Below the pieces are notes generated by a model. It was not told where the DNA came from. It ran no database searches and worked only from the letters and a program-made list of their open reading frames with translations. Below, in pieces: positions 11,101 through 21,300 of a stretch of DNA of 64,000 bases (the first letter of the stretch is position 1; every line of letters begins with the position of its first letter). The translations under genes were made by a program, and so were the position numbers. Source of the DNA: Rhipicephalus microplus (Eukaryota; Arthropoda; Arachnida; Ixodida; Ixodidae); contig NC_134710.1 in the NCBI RefSeq assembly GCF_043290135.1, positions 9,659,821 to 9,723,820 of the forward strand, given 5' to 3'.

Positions 11101-12075
11101 ATCTTGTTCGAATTTATTATAATCTATATATACTCGGTTCTGACTGCATGGTAGTGTTGTAGGACAAACAATATCAATTATTACTGGCAAGTGATCGCTG
11201 TTGGTTCACAATCCAAGACAGTCCATGACAAACTAGTGATTGATGATTGATTGATGATGTGTGGGGTTTAACGTCCCAAAACCACCATATGATTATGAAA
11301 GACGCCGTAGTGGAGGGCTCCGGAAATTTTGACCACCTGGGGTTCTTTACGTGCACCCAAATCTGAGTACACGGGCCTACAACATTTCCGCCTCCATCGG
11401 AAATGCAACCGCCGCAGCCGGGATTCGAACCCGCGACCTGCGGGTCAGCAGCCGAGTACCTTAGCCACTAGACCACCGCGGCGGGGCTGTCGGGGCCAAA
11501 CTAGTGAGGGAAGAACTAACAAAACTTAAATCCAATGCCGAGCGAGACATGCCACTAATAAAAGTAGGTGTTCGGAAATCGAGGCATGATAAATCCTTAT
11601 CTGCTGTCCACTCCCACAATCTTGTACCTCAACCATCTGTTCGAAAACCCCAACAGGTATGGTGGGAATCGAAATCTCCCACCAAAATTTTATCTCTACA
11701 ACGAGATGTCAGTGCAACATCCAAACACATGTAGTGTGTCAGAACCCCTGTGGGGAAATATGCATTGACTAATGAGAAAGACAAGCAACATGTCAAAGGG
11801 ATTTCTAAGGCGAAAATTTCGCTCTTCAGTGACATATGCTTATACGCAATTTAGCCTTTAGACTTATTTTAATATTAATACAAAATACCAGGCCTCCCCC
11901 TTTAGATGGATGGTCCAGACGAAAAGATTGATATCTGGGTCTGATGTGTTAAAAGCCAGGTTTCTTGTAATGAAAATATATATGAATTGAATTTCGATGC
12001 TAAAATTGATAAATCGGTTTCTGCTGAAGGAATTGATTGAGAATTCCAGTGAATAATTTTCAGTAACCCTATGGT
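8181..12075 (-). pseudogene. LINE ORF2: AP endonuclease, reverse transcriptase, RNase H (broken)
   Basis: Pieces in order on the minus strand. Endonuclease start near 12070-11950 (IHWNSQSIP, then FSLQETWL with the catalytic Glu). ILVGDFDSHHTCWG near 11640-11690. SALDLSFVSSSLTSL just before the SINE. SDHLPVIIDIV near 11190, the terminal SDH block, after the SINE. RT fingers follow at 10320-10703 (SSAPGPDRITAAMI, NYSLIHAWVP, WKLAKIIPL), then LFEKVLHKRM near 10300 and the YADD catalytic box (VYVYADDIAFF) near 9880. The thumb lies at 8973-9653 (LNWTPHIESKACKAQRALG), followed by RNase H (IATDASVIG at ~9000; LWVPGHCWLELNGMAD at ~8710). The C-terminus ends ETKRMRL at 8181. The catalytic motifs are readable, but frameshifts separate the pieces, so no enzyme can be made. 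Confidence 0.8.
11240..11496 (-). mobile_element. Tick tRNA-derived SINE (Ruka-like), inserted in LINE endonuclease
   Basis: The minus-strand copy has a tRNA-like head (A box TGGTCTAGTGG, B box GGGTTCGAATCC), the body with CATATGGTGGTTTTGGGACG, and a TCAATCA-type tail. It is flanked by an 11-bp target duplication, CAAACTAGTGA, at 11229-11239 and 11497-11507. Removing it rejoins the endonuclease reading (SALDLSFVSSSLTSL followed by the SDHLPV block). It is non-coding and would have been transcribed by RNA polymerase III and mobilised by a LINE. Confidence 0.9.
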
Positions 12076-12121
12076 TAGGCTAAAATTGTTTCGGTTATTG
12101 CCTTATTTAAGATACTGTCTT

Positions 12122-12732
12122 TTAGGAAGTCAGCTCTAGATTGGGTGTCCTTTTGGTATTTCTTGGACTTATGGTGGCTAGGCTGAGTAACTTTTTGCTT
12201 AAAGAGGATCTTGAGCGCTTTAGTGATCGGGGGTCCATCTCTATTTCATCTGATTCCGACATGTCTTCCCCGGTAGCTCTGCTTTGACCCAGAGTGAGTT
12301 CAGCAGATGCACTCTCAACTTGAGCACCCTGTGACGAGGTATCTGAGTTTACCTCTTTTGAAGGACCTTTACTTTCGCTGTTGTGAGTAGGTGGGCTGAG
12401 ATTTTCAGCTGTGCCCAATAAGTGGGTCATCTGATTTGTGAGTACATGGGTCAATGCCTCATAAAGGCTTCCAGCTAGGCGTTCCATTGCCTTTTCCATT
12501 GCTTTATCAATTGCTTCCGCAATAGAAACAGAGAACGACCCTTTCATTGCTGGTATATGACGTGCTGTAATGCTAGCATAATCTACGTTTCGTGCTTGAA
12601 TTTCAGCTACTGCTTCCTTACGAGAGCATCGCCTACGTTCACCCATTTCGAGAATTTGTAATTCACGAGCCTTTGCAGGACAGTTTGAAAAGTGTGCAGC
12701 ATGAACTCCCTGACATAAGCAACACTTTTCAT
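12122..12732 (-). pseudogene. LINE ORF1 (gag-like) fragment with CCHC knuckle
   Basis: The minus-strand frame contains CCLCQGVHAAHFSNC, a C-x2-C-x3-H-x6-C knuckle of the type seen at the end of jockey/I-group ORF1 nucleocapsid regions. It is followed by AKARELQILEMGERRRCSRKE, EIQARNVDYASITARHIP and a hydrophilic Ser/Lys-rich tail ending at 12122, 47 bp before the start of ORF2. ORF1 proteins bind element RNA. The N-terminal half, including earlier knuckles, is missing: codons upstream of residue ~35 of the open frame come from a broken SINE and the repeat array, so that apparent start is false. Confidence 0.7.
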
Positions 12733-12733
12733 T

Positions 12734-12799
12734 GTTGATTGATGATTGATTTGTGGGGTTTAAGCCGAGTACCTTAGCCACTAAACCACCACGGCAGGG
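12734..12799 (-). mobile_element. Internally deleted SINE scrap at LINE/array junction
   Basis: The plus strand reads a TTGATTGAT tail, then TGTGGGGTTTAA joined directly to GCCGAGTACCTTAGCCACTA, that is, the 3' tail and the tRNA-like head of the Ruka-like SINE with the ~170-bp body deleted. It separates the truncated LINE (left) from the first array unit (right). I see no target duplication. Confidence 0.75.
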
Positions 12800-15697
12800 C
12801 AATGTAAATAAGAAGAAAGAAAAGTGGATGAAGAAATACCCAGCCATGAGCAGGAATCGAACCTACGACCTTCAAATAACGCGTTCGATGCTCTAACCAC
12901 TGAGCTACCACAGTGGCCTTCCCTCCCTCCACTTTTTGGGGTTTATATGTGTAATTAGAAGTAGCAGTGACAGTCAGCGCCATCTATAAGTCAAGCGACG
13001 AGCGTGAAAACACTCTTTTATGCGCATGTTTGGCGTCACGTAGCACGTGAACTTATTATGAGCGGGCAGCTGATAAATAGTCCCTCGTATACTACCTAAT
13101 AACACCAAGTCTGCCAGTACGAGACCCTCATTTAATGAAATAAGGGAAAGAAGTGTATACCTAAGGGCTCGTTTTTCCGTCTTTTAACGCAATATTAATG
13201 AGATCTAACAGATAGTAAGGCTAAGGAATGTACAGGGGAAGTTATTAGTAACCAATGGAATGTAAATAAAAAGAAAGAAAAGTGGATAGAAAAATAACCA
13301 GCCATGAGCAGGAAACGAACCTACGACCTTCGAATAACGCGTTCGATGCTCTAACCACATAGCTACCACAGCGGGCTTCCCTCCATCCACATTTTTGGGT
13401 TTATATGTGAATTTAGAAGTAGGATTGACAGTCAGCGCCATCTATAGGCCAAGCGACGAGTGTGAAACCACTCTTTTATGCGCATGTTTGGCGTCACGTA
13501 GCACGTGAACTTATTATGAGCGGGAAGCTGATTAATAGTCCCTCGTATACAGCCTAATGACACCAAGTCTGCCAGTACGAGGCCCTCATTTATTGAAATA
13601 AAGGAAAGAAGTGTATACCTAAGGGCTCGTTTTTCCGTGTTTTAACGCAATATTAATGAGTTCTAACAGACAGTAATGCTAAGGAATGCACAGGGGAAGT
13701 TATTAGAACCAATGGAGTGTAAATAAGAAGAAAGAAAAGTGGATGAAAAAATAACCTGACATGAGCAGGAATCGAACCTACGACCTTCAAACAACGCGTT
13801 CGATGCTCTAACCACTGAGCTACCACAGCGGCCTTCCCTCGATCCACTTTTTTTTGGTTTATATGTGAATTTAGAAGTAGGAGTGACAGTCAGCGCCATC
13901 TGTAAGCCAAGCGACGAGTGTGAAAACACTCTTTTATGCGCATGTTTGGCGTCACGTAGAACGTGAACTTATTATGAGCGGGCAGCTGATTAATAGTCGC
14001 TCGTATACAACCTAATGACACCAAGTCTGCCAGTACGAGACCCTCGTTTAATGAAATAAGCGAAAGAAGTGTATACCTAAGGGCTCGTTTTCCCGTGTTT
14101 TAACGCAATTATTATGATATCTAACAGACAGTAATGCTAAGGAATGTACAGGGCAAGTTATCAGAACCAATAGAATGTAAATAAGAAGAAAGAAAAGTGG
14201 ATGAAAAAATAACCAGCCGTGAGCTGGAATCGAACCTAAGACCTTCGGATAACGCGTTCGATGTTCTAACCACTGAGCTACCACAGCGGCCTTCGCTCCC
14301 TCCACTTTTTTGGGTTTATATGTGTAATTAGAAGTAGGAGTCACAGTCAGCACCATCTATAAGCCCAGCGAGGAGTGTGAAAACACACTTTTAGGCGCAT
14401 GTTTGTCGTCACGTAGCACGTGAACTTATTATGAACGGGCAGCTGATTAATAGTCCCTCGTATACAACCTAATGACTCCAAGTCGGCCAGTACGAGAACC
14501 TCATTTAATGAAATAAAGGAAAGAAGTGTATACCTAGGGGCTCGTTTTTCCGTGTTTTAACGCAATATTAATGACATATAACAGACAGTAAGGCTAAGGA
14601 ATGTACAGAGGAAGTTATTAGAACCAATGGAATGTAAATAAGAAGAAAGAAAAGTAAATGAAAAAATAACCAGCCGTGAGCAGGAATCGAACCTACGACC
14701 TTCGAATAACGCGTTCGATGGTCTAACCACTGAGCTACCACAGAGGCCTTCCCTCCATCCACTTTTTTTCGGTTTATATGTGGATTTAGAAGTAGGATTG
14801 ACAGTCAGCGCCATCTATAAGCCAAGTGACGAGTGTGAAAGCACTCTTTTATGCGCATGTTTGGCGTCACGTAGCACGTGAACTTATTATGAGCGGGCAG
14901 CTGATAAATAGTCCCTCGTATACAACCTTATGACACCAAGTCTGCCAGTACGAGACCCTCGTTTAGTGAAATAAGTGAAAGAAGCGTATACCTAAGGGCT
15001 AGTTTTTCCGTGTTTTAACGCACTATTATTGATATCTAACAGACAGTAATACTAAGGAATGTAACGGGGAAGTTATTAGAACCAATAGAATGTAAATAGG
15101 AAGAAAGAAAAGTGGATGAAAAAATAACCAGCCGTGAGCAGAAATCGAACCTACGACCTTTGAATAACGCGTTCCATGCTCTAACCACTGAGCTACCACT
15201 GTGGCCCTCCCTCCATCCACTTTTTTGGGTTTATATGTGAATTTAGAAGAAGGAGTGACAGTCAGCGCCATCTATAAGCCAAGCGACGAGTGTGAAAACA
15301 CTCTTTTATGCGCATGTTTGGCGTCACGTAGCACGTGAACTTATTATGAGCGGGCAGCTGAATAATAGTCCCTCATATTTAACCTAACGACACCAAGTCT
15401 GCCAGTACGAGACCCTCGTTTAATGAAATAAGGGAAAGAAGTGTATACCTAAGAGCTCGTTTTCCCGTGTTTTAACGCAATAATTATGATATCTAACAGA
15501 CATTAATGCTAAGGAATGTACAGGAGAAGTTATTAGAATCAATAGAATGTAAATAGGAAGAAAAAAAAGTGGATGAAAAAATAAACAGCCGTGAGCAGGA
15601 ATCGAACCTACGACCTTCGAATAACGCGTTCGATGTTCTAACCACTGAGCTACCACAGCGGCCTTCCCTCCCTCCACTTTTTTGGGTTTATATGTGT

Positions 15698-15705
15698 AAT
15701 TAGAA
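15698..15705. repeat. Target-site duplication, left copy (8 bp)
   Basis: AATTAGAA directly precedes the left end of the P-type transposon and is repeated at 18331-18338. The uninterrupted array reads TGTAATTAGAAGTAGGAG, so removal of the element plus one copy restores it. Confidence 0.9.
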
Positions 15706-18330
15706 CATGACCGGCTTTATAAATAGCGACCTGCGCACGCGCCCTTCTCCTACGGGGCTACGCGGTCCAAGAAAAGCCGCGATGTTGACGGCGCGTCTCA
15801 CCAGGGGGCACTGGGTTTAATCCTCAACTTCGTGTCGGCTGCTACAGCTACTACGACAGCGGAACGCGCGAGATCGTGTAAACCCCGTGCCTTTGCAAAC
15901 ATCAGCTGTTTTGTTTTTTGTTCTGCCTACCATGACGTGAAACAAGGCAGTATATACCAACTTCCAACCAACCAACTTCGAGGAAACGTAGAAACGTCAG
16001 CACTCGTAACGGTGGCTTGTTGCACGGGCCGGCAACCTGGGCTAGCTTTTCCTGGCAGCCTAGACAACATTGTCAAAGAATGTTATGCAGTGCCATGCTG
16101 GTTCTGTCTAATGAGGTATATTTAGCAGGTCCGCGAGGTGCACTCCGAAGTGCAGGAAAACAAGTAGGCTAGGTCGGCTGTTACATTTTTTTGCGCGTAC
16201 GTACTTGTCACTTTATCCTTTCGAGAGTTCTTGCGCAACTTCACCTTCAATTGTGGCTTGTTTGATACGCAGGTCACACAGATTGGTGCAATGAGCTCGC
16301 TAACTTTTAAACTGTATTACGGTAGTTGTACCTGCATGGGCCGTCTCGTCAGATTTATCGCGTTTTATGCAGGTGACGGGAGCGCCAACAAATATTACAC
16401 GCTTTTTTTTTCTGGGTTTTACGCGCTGTGCTTGCATTTGGGCTTCGAGGCGCACCGTAAGGACTACGGAATTAGTTCAAGGAAACTTGAACGTGTGACG
16501 AAATGAGGACACACCCAACTCATCTAATCCATGCATTCAAGCTTAGAGCAACAATAGATCACAACATGCCAAATGTTTTATTCGTTAAATGACACACTGA
16601 ATCACGAGCACATTTAGAGACAGTCTGGCCTTCAGAAATGGACCTTCAGCACCTTTCGCGAGGTGGGTTTCGTTTTGAGTGCCTTTTTCTTGGCGTTGGA
16701 CACTGTGAGGCCATTGGCGGTGTTAGACAAAAATGGCCTCATGAATTTCTGCAGAATTACGCTGACCAGCTTTGTTTTGTGTGGCACACTTTTGTCGTCG
16801 GCACAATCAAAAAGTGGGCTGAGGTCCCTTTACAAGCACGGAAGCCACTCGGGAGGCAGGTTGCTCCAGGTGGTGGACAAATCCCACAAATAGTAAGGTG
16901 GGATAGGAGAGGCCTCCCCTGTCGATGCCAGCAATGAGGGCTGTGGTTGGGGAGCTGGAAGATGGAGCTTGTAGCTTCACCAGGCAGCCCTCGCATTCAA
17001 TGTTATCCTGAATGTTATCCTGAATGTTGTGCAAGGGAAACCATTTTTGCACCACCTCCATGAACTCCAAAGTTGGCAAACAGTTTTGGAACCCGTTAGC
17101 CCCAAGGCGATGGCCGTGCTGCTGGAGGAACCTAAGGACTGAGGTGACCTAAACAAGGCAATGAGCATCAGATTTGTTTAAACATGGACTTAAAGCAACA
17201 AAACTCGGCCAGTCTCGTTACCTCCGCATAATAACGAATATTTCTACGCCCATTTCATAATGTTAGAGCCGTACAACCACACTGAGTTATGCGGCATGCA
17301 ATTAGCTATTCACCTGCACCGAGAAGATGTCAACAGCTCTCCTGACGTTCATCTTCTCAAAGTTGCTGGGGCTTAGGTGTTTCTCCGTTAGGCACCTCAC
17401 CAGCTTGAATGCACCTTGACTTTCCTGGGTCTTGTGCAGTAGCCTACAGCAAAGCAAGGTGTTACCAAAACAAATACAGAAATTATAAGGCACAGAAATG
17501 TTTGATACTACCTGAGGAAATCGGGAAGGATGAGCTTTCCCTGGTTCCTGAAAATTTTCTTCGCATCCAGGAACTGTGAGCGGATGTTCTTGATAATGTG
17601 GCAGTAGTCAAATGACAGGAAGAGTGGTCGACCTGCATCAAGTGGGTGCCTAAAAAGAAATATCCAATAATTCAGATTCAAGTAACTTTAACCTGTGCAC
17701 ATTTGATGGAAAGCAAACATTACTCCGTATTTATGATATAAGATCTGCAGCAAAGACGCACATCAGATGTGACTTCATAAGATCCCTGCACTTACTCTAC
17801 AACAGGCTGTATCTGCCCCCCTGACAAGCTTGAAAAAAACTTCGTGTTCGACTTGTGATTGTCTCCAACAAGACGAACCACTCGAAAGCCAGCATCTTCA
17901 ACAGACTGCATCACATTAAGAGCAAGATGAATGTTCTTCAGCCACAGGTTCCGCACATCCGTGATCGGGAACTCGTGGAACGATATTCCTCGTGATGCGG
18001 CCGTGCGCCCGCTTGATTTGCAGAGCGGTACGCAGCAATAAACCATTGCGCAAGTTGCACCGTGTAACTACTTCGCCCAACTTCTTTCAACCATAGCTAA
18101 TAGTTGAGGTAATGCCAAGAGATGTGCATGCAAATGCACAAGCAAACGCGCCGATCACCCTCGCCCGGCAGCATACGCAGTCGCGAGGATGGGAGACGTG
18201 AGGATTAAAAGCAGCGCCACGGCTTGCAGCGGCGCTCGCGGAAACTATAAATAACACACCAAGCAAAAAAAAATCACGGACACGGCGCTGGTGGCGGATG
18301 CGCAGGTCGCTATTTATAAAGCCGGTCGTG
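15706..18330 (-). mobile_element. P-superfamily DNA transposon inserted in the tRNA-like array
   Basis: The 2,625-bp element starts CATGACCGGC and its other end, read inward, starts CACGACCGGC. The 32-bp terminal inverted repeats (15706-15737 and 18299-18330) match at 31 of 32 positions. An 8-bp duplication AATTAGAA flanks it. CA termini, ~31-bp inverted repeats and 8-bp duplications are hallmarks of P elements. Both ends contain TATAAATAG, so the right end could act as the promoter of the minus-strand transposase gene. The left ~900 bp (15740-16600) hold no coding sequence I recognise. The transposase gene lacks an internal part, so the copy is presumably non-autonomous. Confidence 0.92.
16632..18046 (-). 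pseudogene. P-element-type THAP transposase, spliced, internally deleted
   Basis: I read four exons on the minus strand: 18046-17796, 17649-17512, 17443-17314 and from 17148 down. Introns have consensus ends (GTAAGT...TTTTTAG, GTAGTA...TGTAG, GTGAAT...TTTAG) and the reading frame is kept across all three. Exon 1 starts like a THAP zinc finger (MVYCCVPLC, ISFHEFP, NLWLK), then jumps at residue ~37 into the catalytic region (GFRVVRLVGDNHKSNTKFF). The later THAP Cys/His ligands, the leucine-rich linker and the first catalytic Asp are absent. Exon 2 has HPLDAGRPLFLSFDYCHIIK, a conserved P-family block; exon 4 has ECEGCLVKL and DRGGLSYPTLLF. The C-terminus (LSPLFDCADD through KVLKVHF, stop at 16632) is in another frame, needing a frameshift or an unseen intron near 16840. 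A 12-bp tandem duplication lies near 17011-17034. Confidence 0.8.
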
Positions 18331-18338
18331 AATTAGAA
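18331..18338. repeat. Target-site duplication, right copy (8 bp)
   Basis: AATTAGAA follows the right inverted repeat of the P-type element; the array resumes immediately with GTAGGAGTGACAGTCAGC. Confidence 0.9.
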
Positions 18339-21300
18339 GTAGGAGTGACAGTCAGCACCATCTATAAGCCCGGCGAGGAGTGTTAAAACACACTTTTAGG
18401 CGCATGTTTGGCGTCACGTAGCACGTGAACTTATTATGAGCGGGCAGCTGATAAATAGTCCCTCGTATACAACCTTATGACACCAAGTCTGCCAGTACGA
18501 GACCCTCGTTTAGTGAAATAAGTGAAAGAAGTGTATACCTAAGGGCTAGTTTTTCCGTGTTTTAACGCACTATTATTAATATCTAACAGACAGTAATACT
18601 AAGGAATGTACAGGGGAAGCTATTAGAACCAATAGAATGTAAATATTAAGAAAGAAAAGTGGATGAAAAAATAACCAGCCGTGAGCAGGAATCGAACCTA
18701 CGACCTTCGAATAACGCGTTATGTGCTCTAACCACTGAGCTACCACAGCAGCCTTCCCTCCATCCACTTTTTTCGGTTTATATGTGGATCTAGAAGTAGG
18801 AGTGACAGTCAGCGCCATCTGTAAGCCAAGCGACGAGTGTGAAAACACTCTTTTATGCGCAGGTTTGGCGTCACGTAGCAAGTGAACCTAATGTGATCGG
18901 GCAGCTGATTAATAGTCCCTCGTATACAACCTAATGACACCAAGTCAGCCAGTACGAGACCCTCGTTTAAAGATATAAGGGAAAGAAGCGTATACCTAAG
19001 GGCTCGTTTTTCCGTGTTTCAACGCAATAATAATGAGATCTAACAGACAGTAATGCTAAGGAATGTACATGGGAAGTTATTAGAACCAAAGGAGTGTAAA
19101 GAAGAAGAAAGAAAAGTGGATGAAAAAATAACCAGACATGAGCAGGAATCGAAGCTAAGACCTTCGAATAACGCGTTAAATGCTCTAACCACTGGGCTAC
19201 CACAGCGTCCTTCCCTCCATCCACTTTTTTGGGTTTATATGGGAATTTAGAAGTAGGAGTGACAGTCAGCGCCATCTATAAGCCAAGTGACAAGTGTGAA
19301 AACACTCTTTTATGCGCGTTTTTGGCGTCACGTAGCACGTGAACTTATTATGAGCGGGCAGCTGATTGATAGTCCCTCGTGTACAACCTAATGACACCAA
19401 GTCTGCCAGTACGAGACCCTCGTTTAATGAAATAAGGGAAAGAAGCGTATACCCAATGGCTCGTTTTTCCGTGTTTTAACGCAATATAATGACATCTAAC
19501 AGACAGTAATGCTAAGGAATATACAGGGGAAGTTATTAAAACTAATTAAATGTAAATAAGAAGAAAGAAAAGTGGATGAAAAAATAACCAGACGTGAGCA
19601 GGAATCAAACCTACGACCTTCGAATAACGCGTTCGACGCTCTAACCCCTGAGCTACCACAGCGGCCTTCCCTCCATCCACTTTTTTGGGTTTATATGTGG
19701 ATTTAGAAGTAGGAGTAACAGTCAGCGCCATCTATAAGCCAAGCGACGAGTGTGAAAACAATCTTTTATGCGCATGTTTGGCATCACGTAGCACGTGAAC
19801 TTAATATGAGCGGGCAGCTGATTATCAGTCCCTCGTATACAACCTAATGACACCAAGTCTGCCAGTACGAGACCCTCGTTTAATGAAATAAGGGAAAGAA
19901 GTGTATACCTAAAGGCTCGTTTTTCCGTGTTTCAACGCAATAATAATGAGATCTAACAGACAGTAATGCTAAGGAATGTACATGGGAAGTTATTAGAACC
20001 AAAGGAGTGTAAAGAAGAAGAAAGAAAAGTGGATGAAAAAATAACCAGACATGAGCAGGAATCGAAGCTAAGACCTTCGAATAACGCGTTAAATGCTCTA
20101 ACCACTGAGCTACCACAGCAGCCTTCCCTCCATTCACTTTTTTGGGTTTATATGTGAATTTAGAAGTAGGAGTGACAGTCAGCGCCATCTATAAGCCAAG
20201 CGACGAGTGTGAAAACACTCTTTTATGCGCATGTTTGGCGTCACGTAGCACGTGAACTTATTATGAGCGGGGAGCTGATTGATAGTCCCTCGTGTACAAC
20301 CTAATGACACCAAGTCTGCCAGTACGAGACCCTCGTTTAATGAAATAAGGGAAAGAAGCGTATACCCAATGGCTCGTTTTTCCGTGTTTTAACGCAATAT
20401 AATGACATCTAACAGACAGTAATGCTAAGGAATATACAGGGGAAGTTATTAAAACTAATTAAATGTAAATAAGAAGAAAGAAAAGTGGATGAAAAAATAA
20501 CCAGACGTGAGCAGGAATCAAACCTACGACCTTCGAATAACGCGTTCGACGCTCTAACCCCTGAGCTACCACAGCGGCCTTCCCTCCATCCACTTTTTTG
20601 GGTTTATATGTGGATTTAGAAGTAGGAGTAACAGTCAGCGCCATCTATAAGCCAAGCGACGAGTGTGAAAACAATCTTTTATGCGCATGTTTGGCATCAC
20701 GTAGCACGTGAACTTAATATGAGCGGGCAGCTGATTATCAGTCCCTCGTATACAACCTAATGACACCAAGTCTGCCAGTACGAGACCCTCGTTTAATGAA
20801 ATAAGGGAAAGAAGTGTATACCTAAAGGCTCGTTTTTCCGTGTTTTAACGCAATATTAATGAGATCTAACAGACAGTAATGCTAAGGAATATACAGGAGA
20901 AGGTATTAAAACTAATGGAATGTAAATAAGAAGACATAAAAGTGGATGAAAAAATAACCAGCCGTGAGCAGGAATCGAACCTATGACCTTCGAATAACGC
21001 GGTCAATGCTCTAACCACTGAGCTACCACAGCAGCCTTCCCTCCATCCACTTTGTTTGGGTTTATATGTGAATTTAGAAGTAGGAGTGACAGTCAGCGCC
21101 ATCTGTAAGCCAAGTGACGAGTGTGAAAGCACTCTTTTATGCGAATGTTTGGCATCACGTAGCACGTGAACTTATTATGAGCGGGCAGCTGATTAATGGT
21201 CCCTCGTGTACAACCGAATGAGACAAGGTCTGCCAATACGAGACTCTCGTTTAATGAAATAAGGGAAAGAAGTGTATACGAAAGGCCTCGTTTTTCCGTG

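Larger units (their letters stand above)
7910..12733 (-). mobile_element. I-group non-LTR retrotransposon, nearly full-length, decayed, with nested SINE
   Basis: Read on the minus strand, the element runs from an ORF1 zinc-knuckle region at ~12730 through endonuclease, reverse transcriptase and RNase H to a C-terminus at 8181. About 270 bp of 3' UTR follow and it ends in an (ATC)n tail (TGA repeats at 7910-7927 on the plus strand). Trinucleotide tails and an RNase H domain are characters of I-group LINEs. The 5' end is lost: ORF1 enters at its zinc knuckles and meets a broken SINE and then the tRNA-like array. A Ruka-type SINE is inserted at 11240-11496. Many frameshifts and stops show that it is dead. 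Confidence 0.8.

Noticed and set aside
15706..16600. Plus-strand gene in the left third of the P element (frames 15832-16125 and 16231-16506)
   Set aside because: No domain or splice evidence; known P elements encode only transposase, here on the minus strand.
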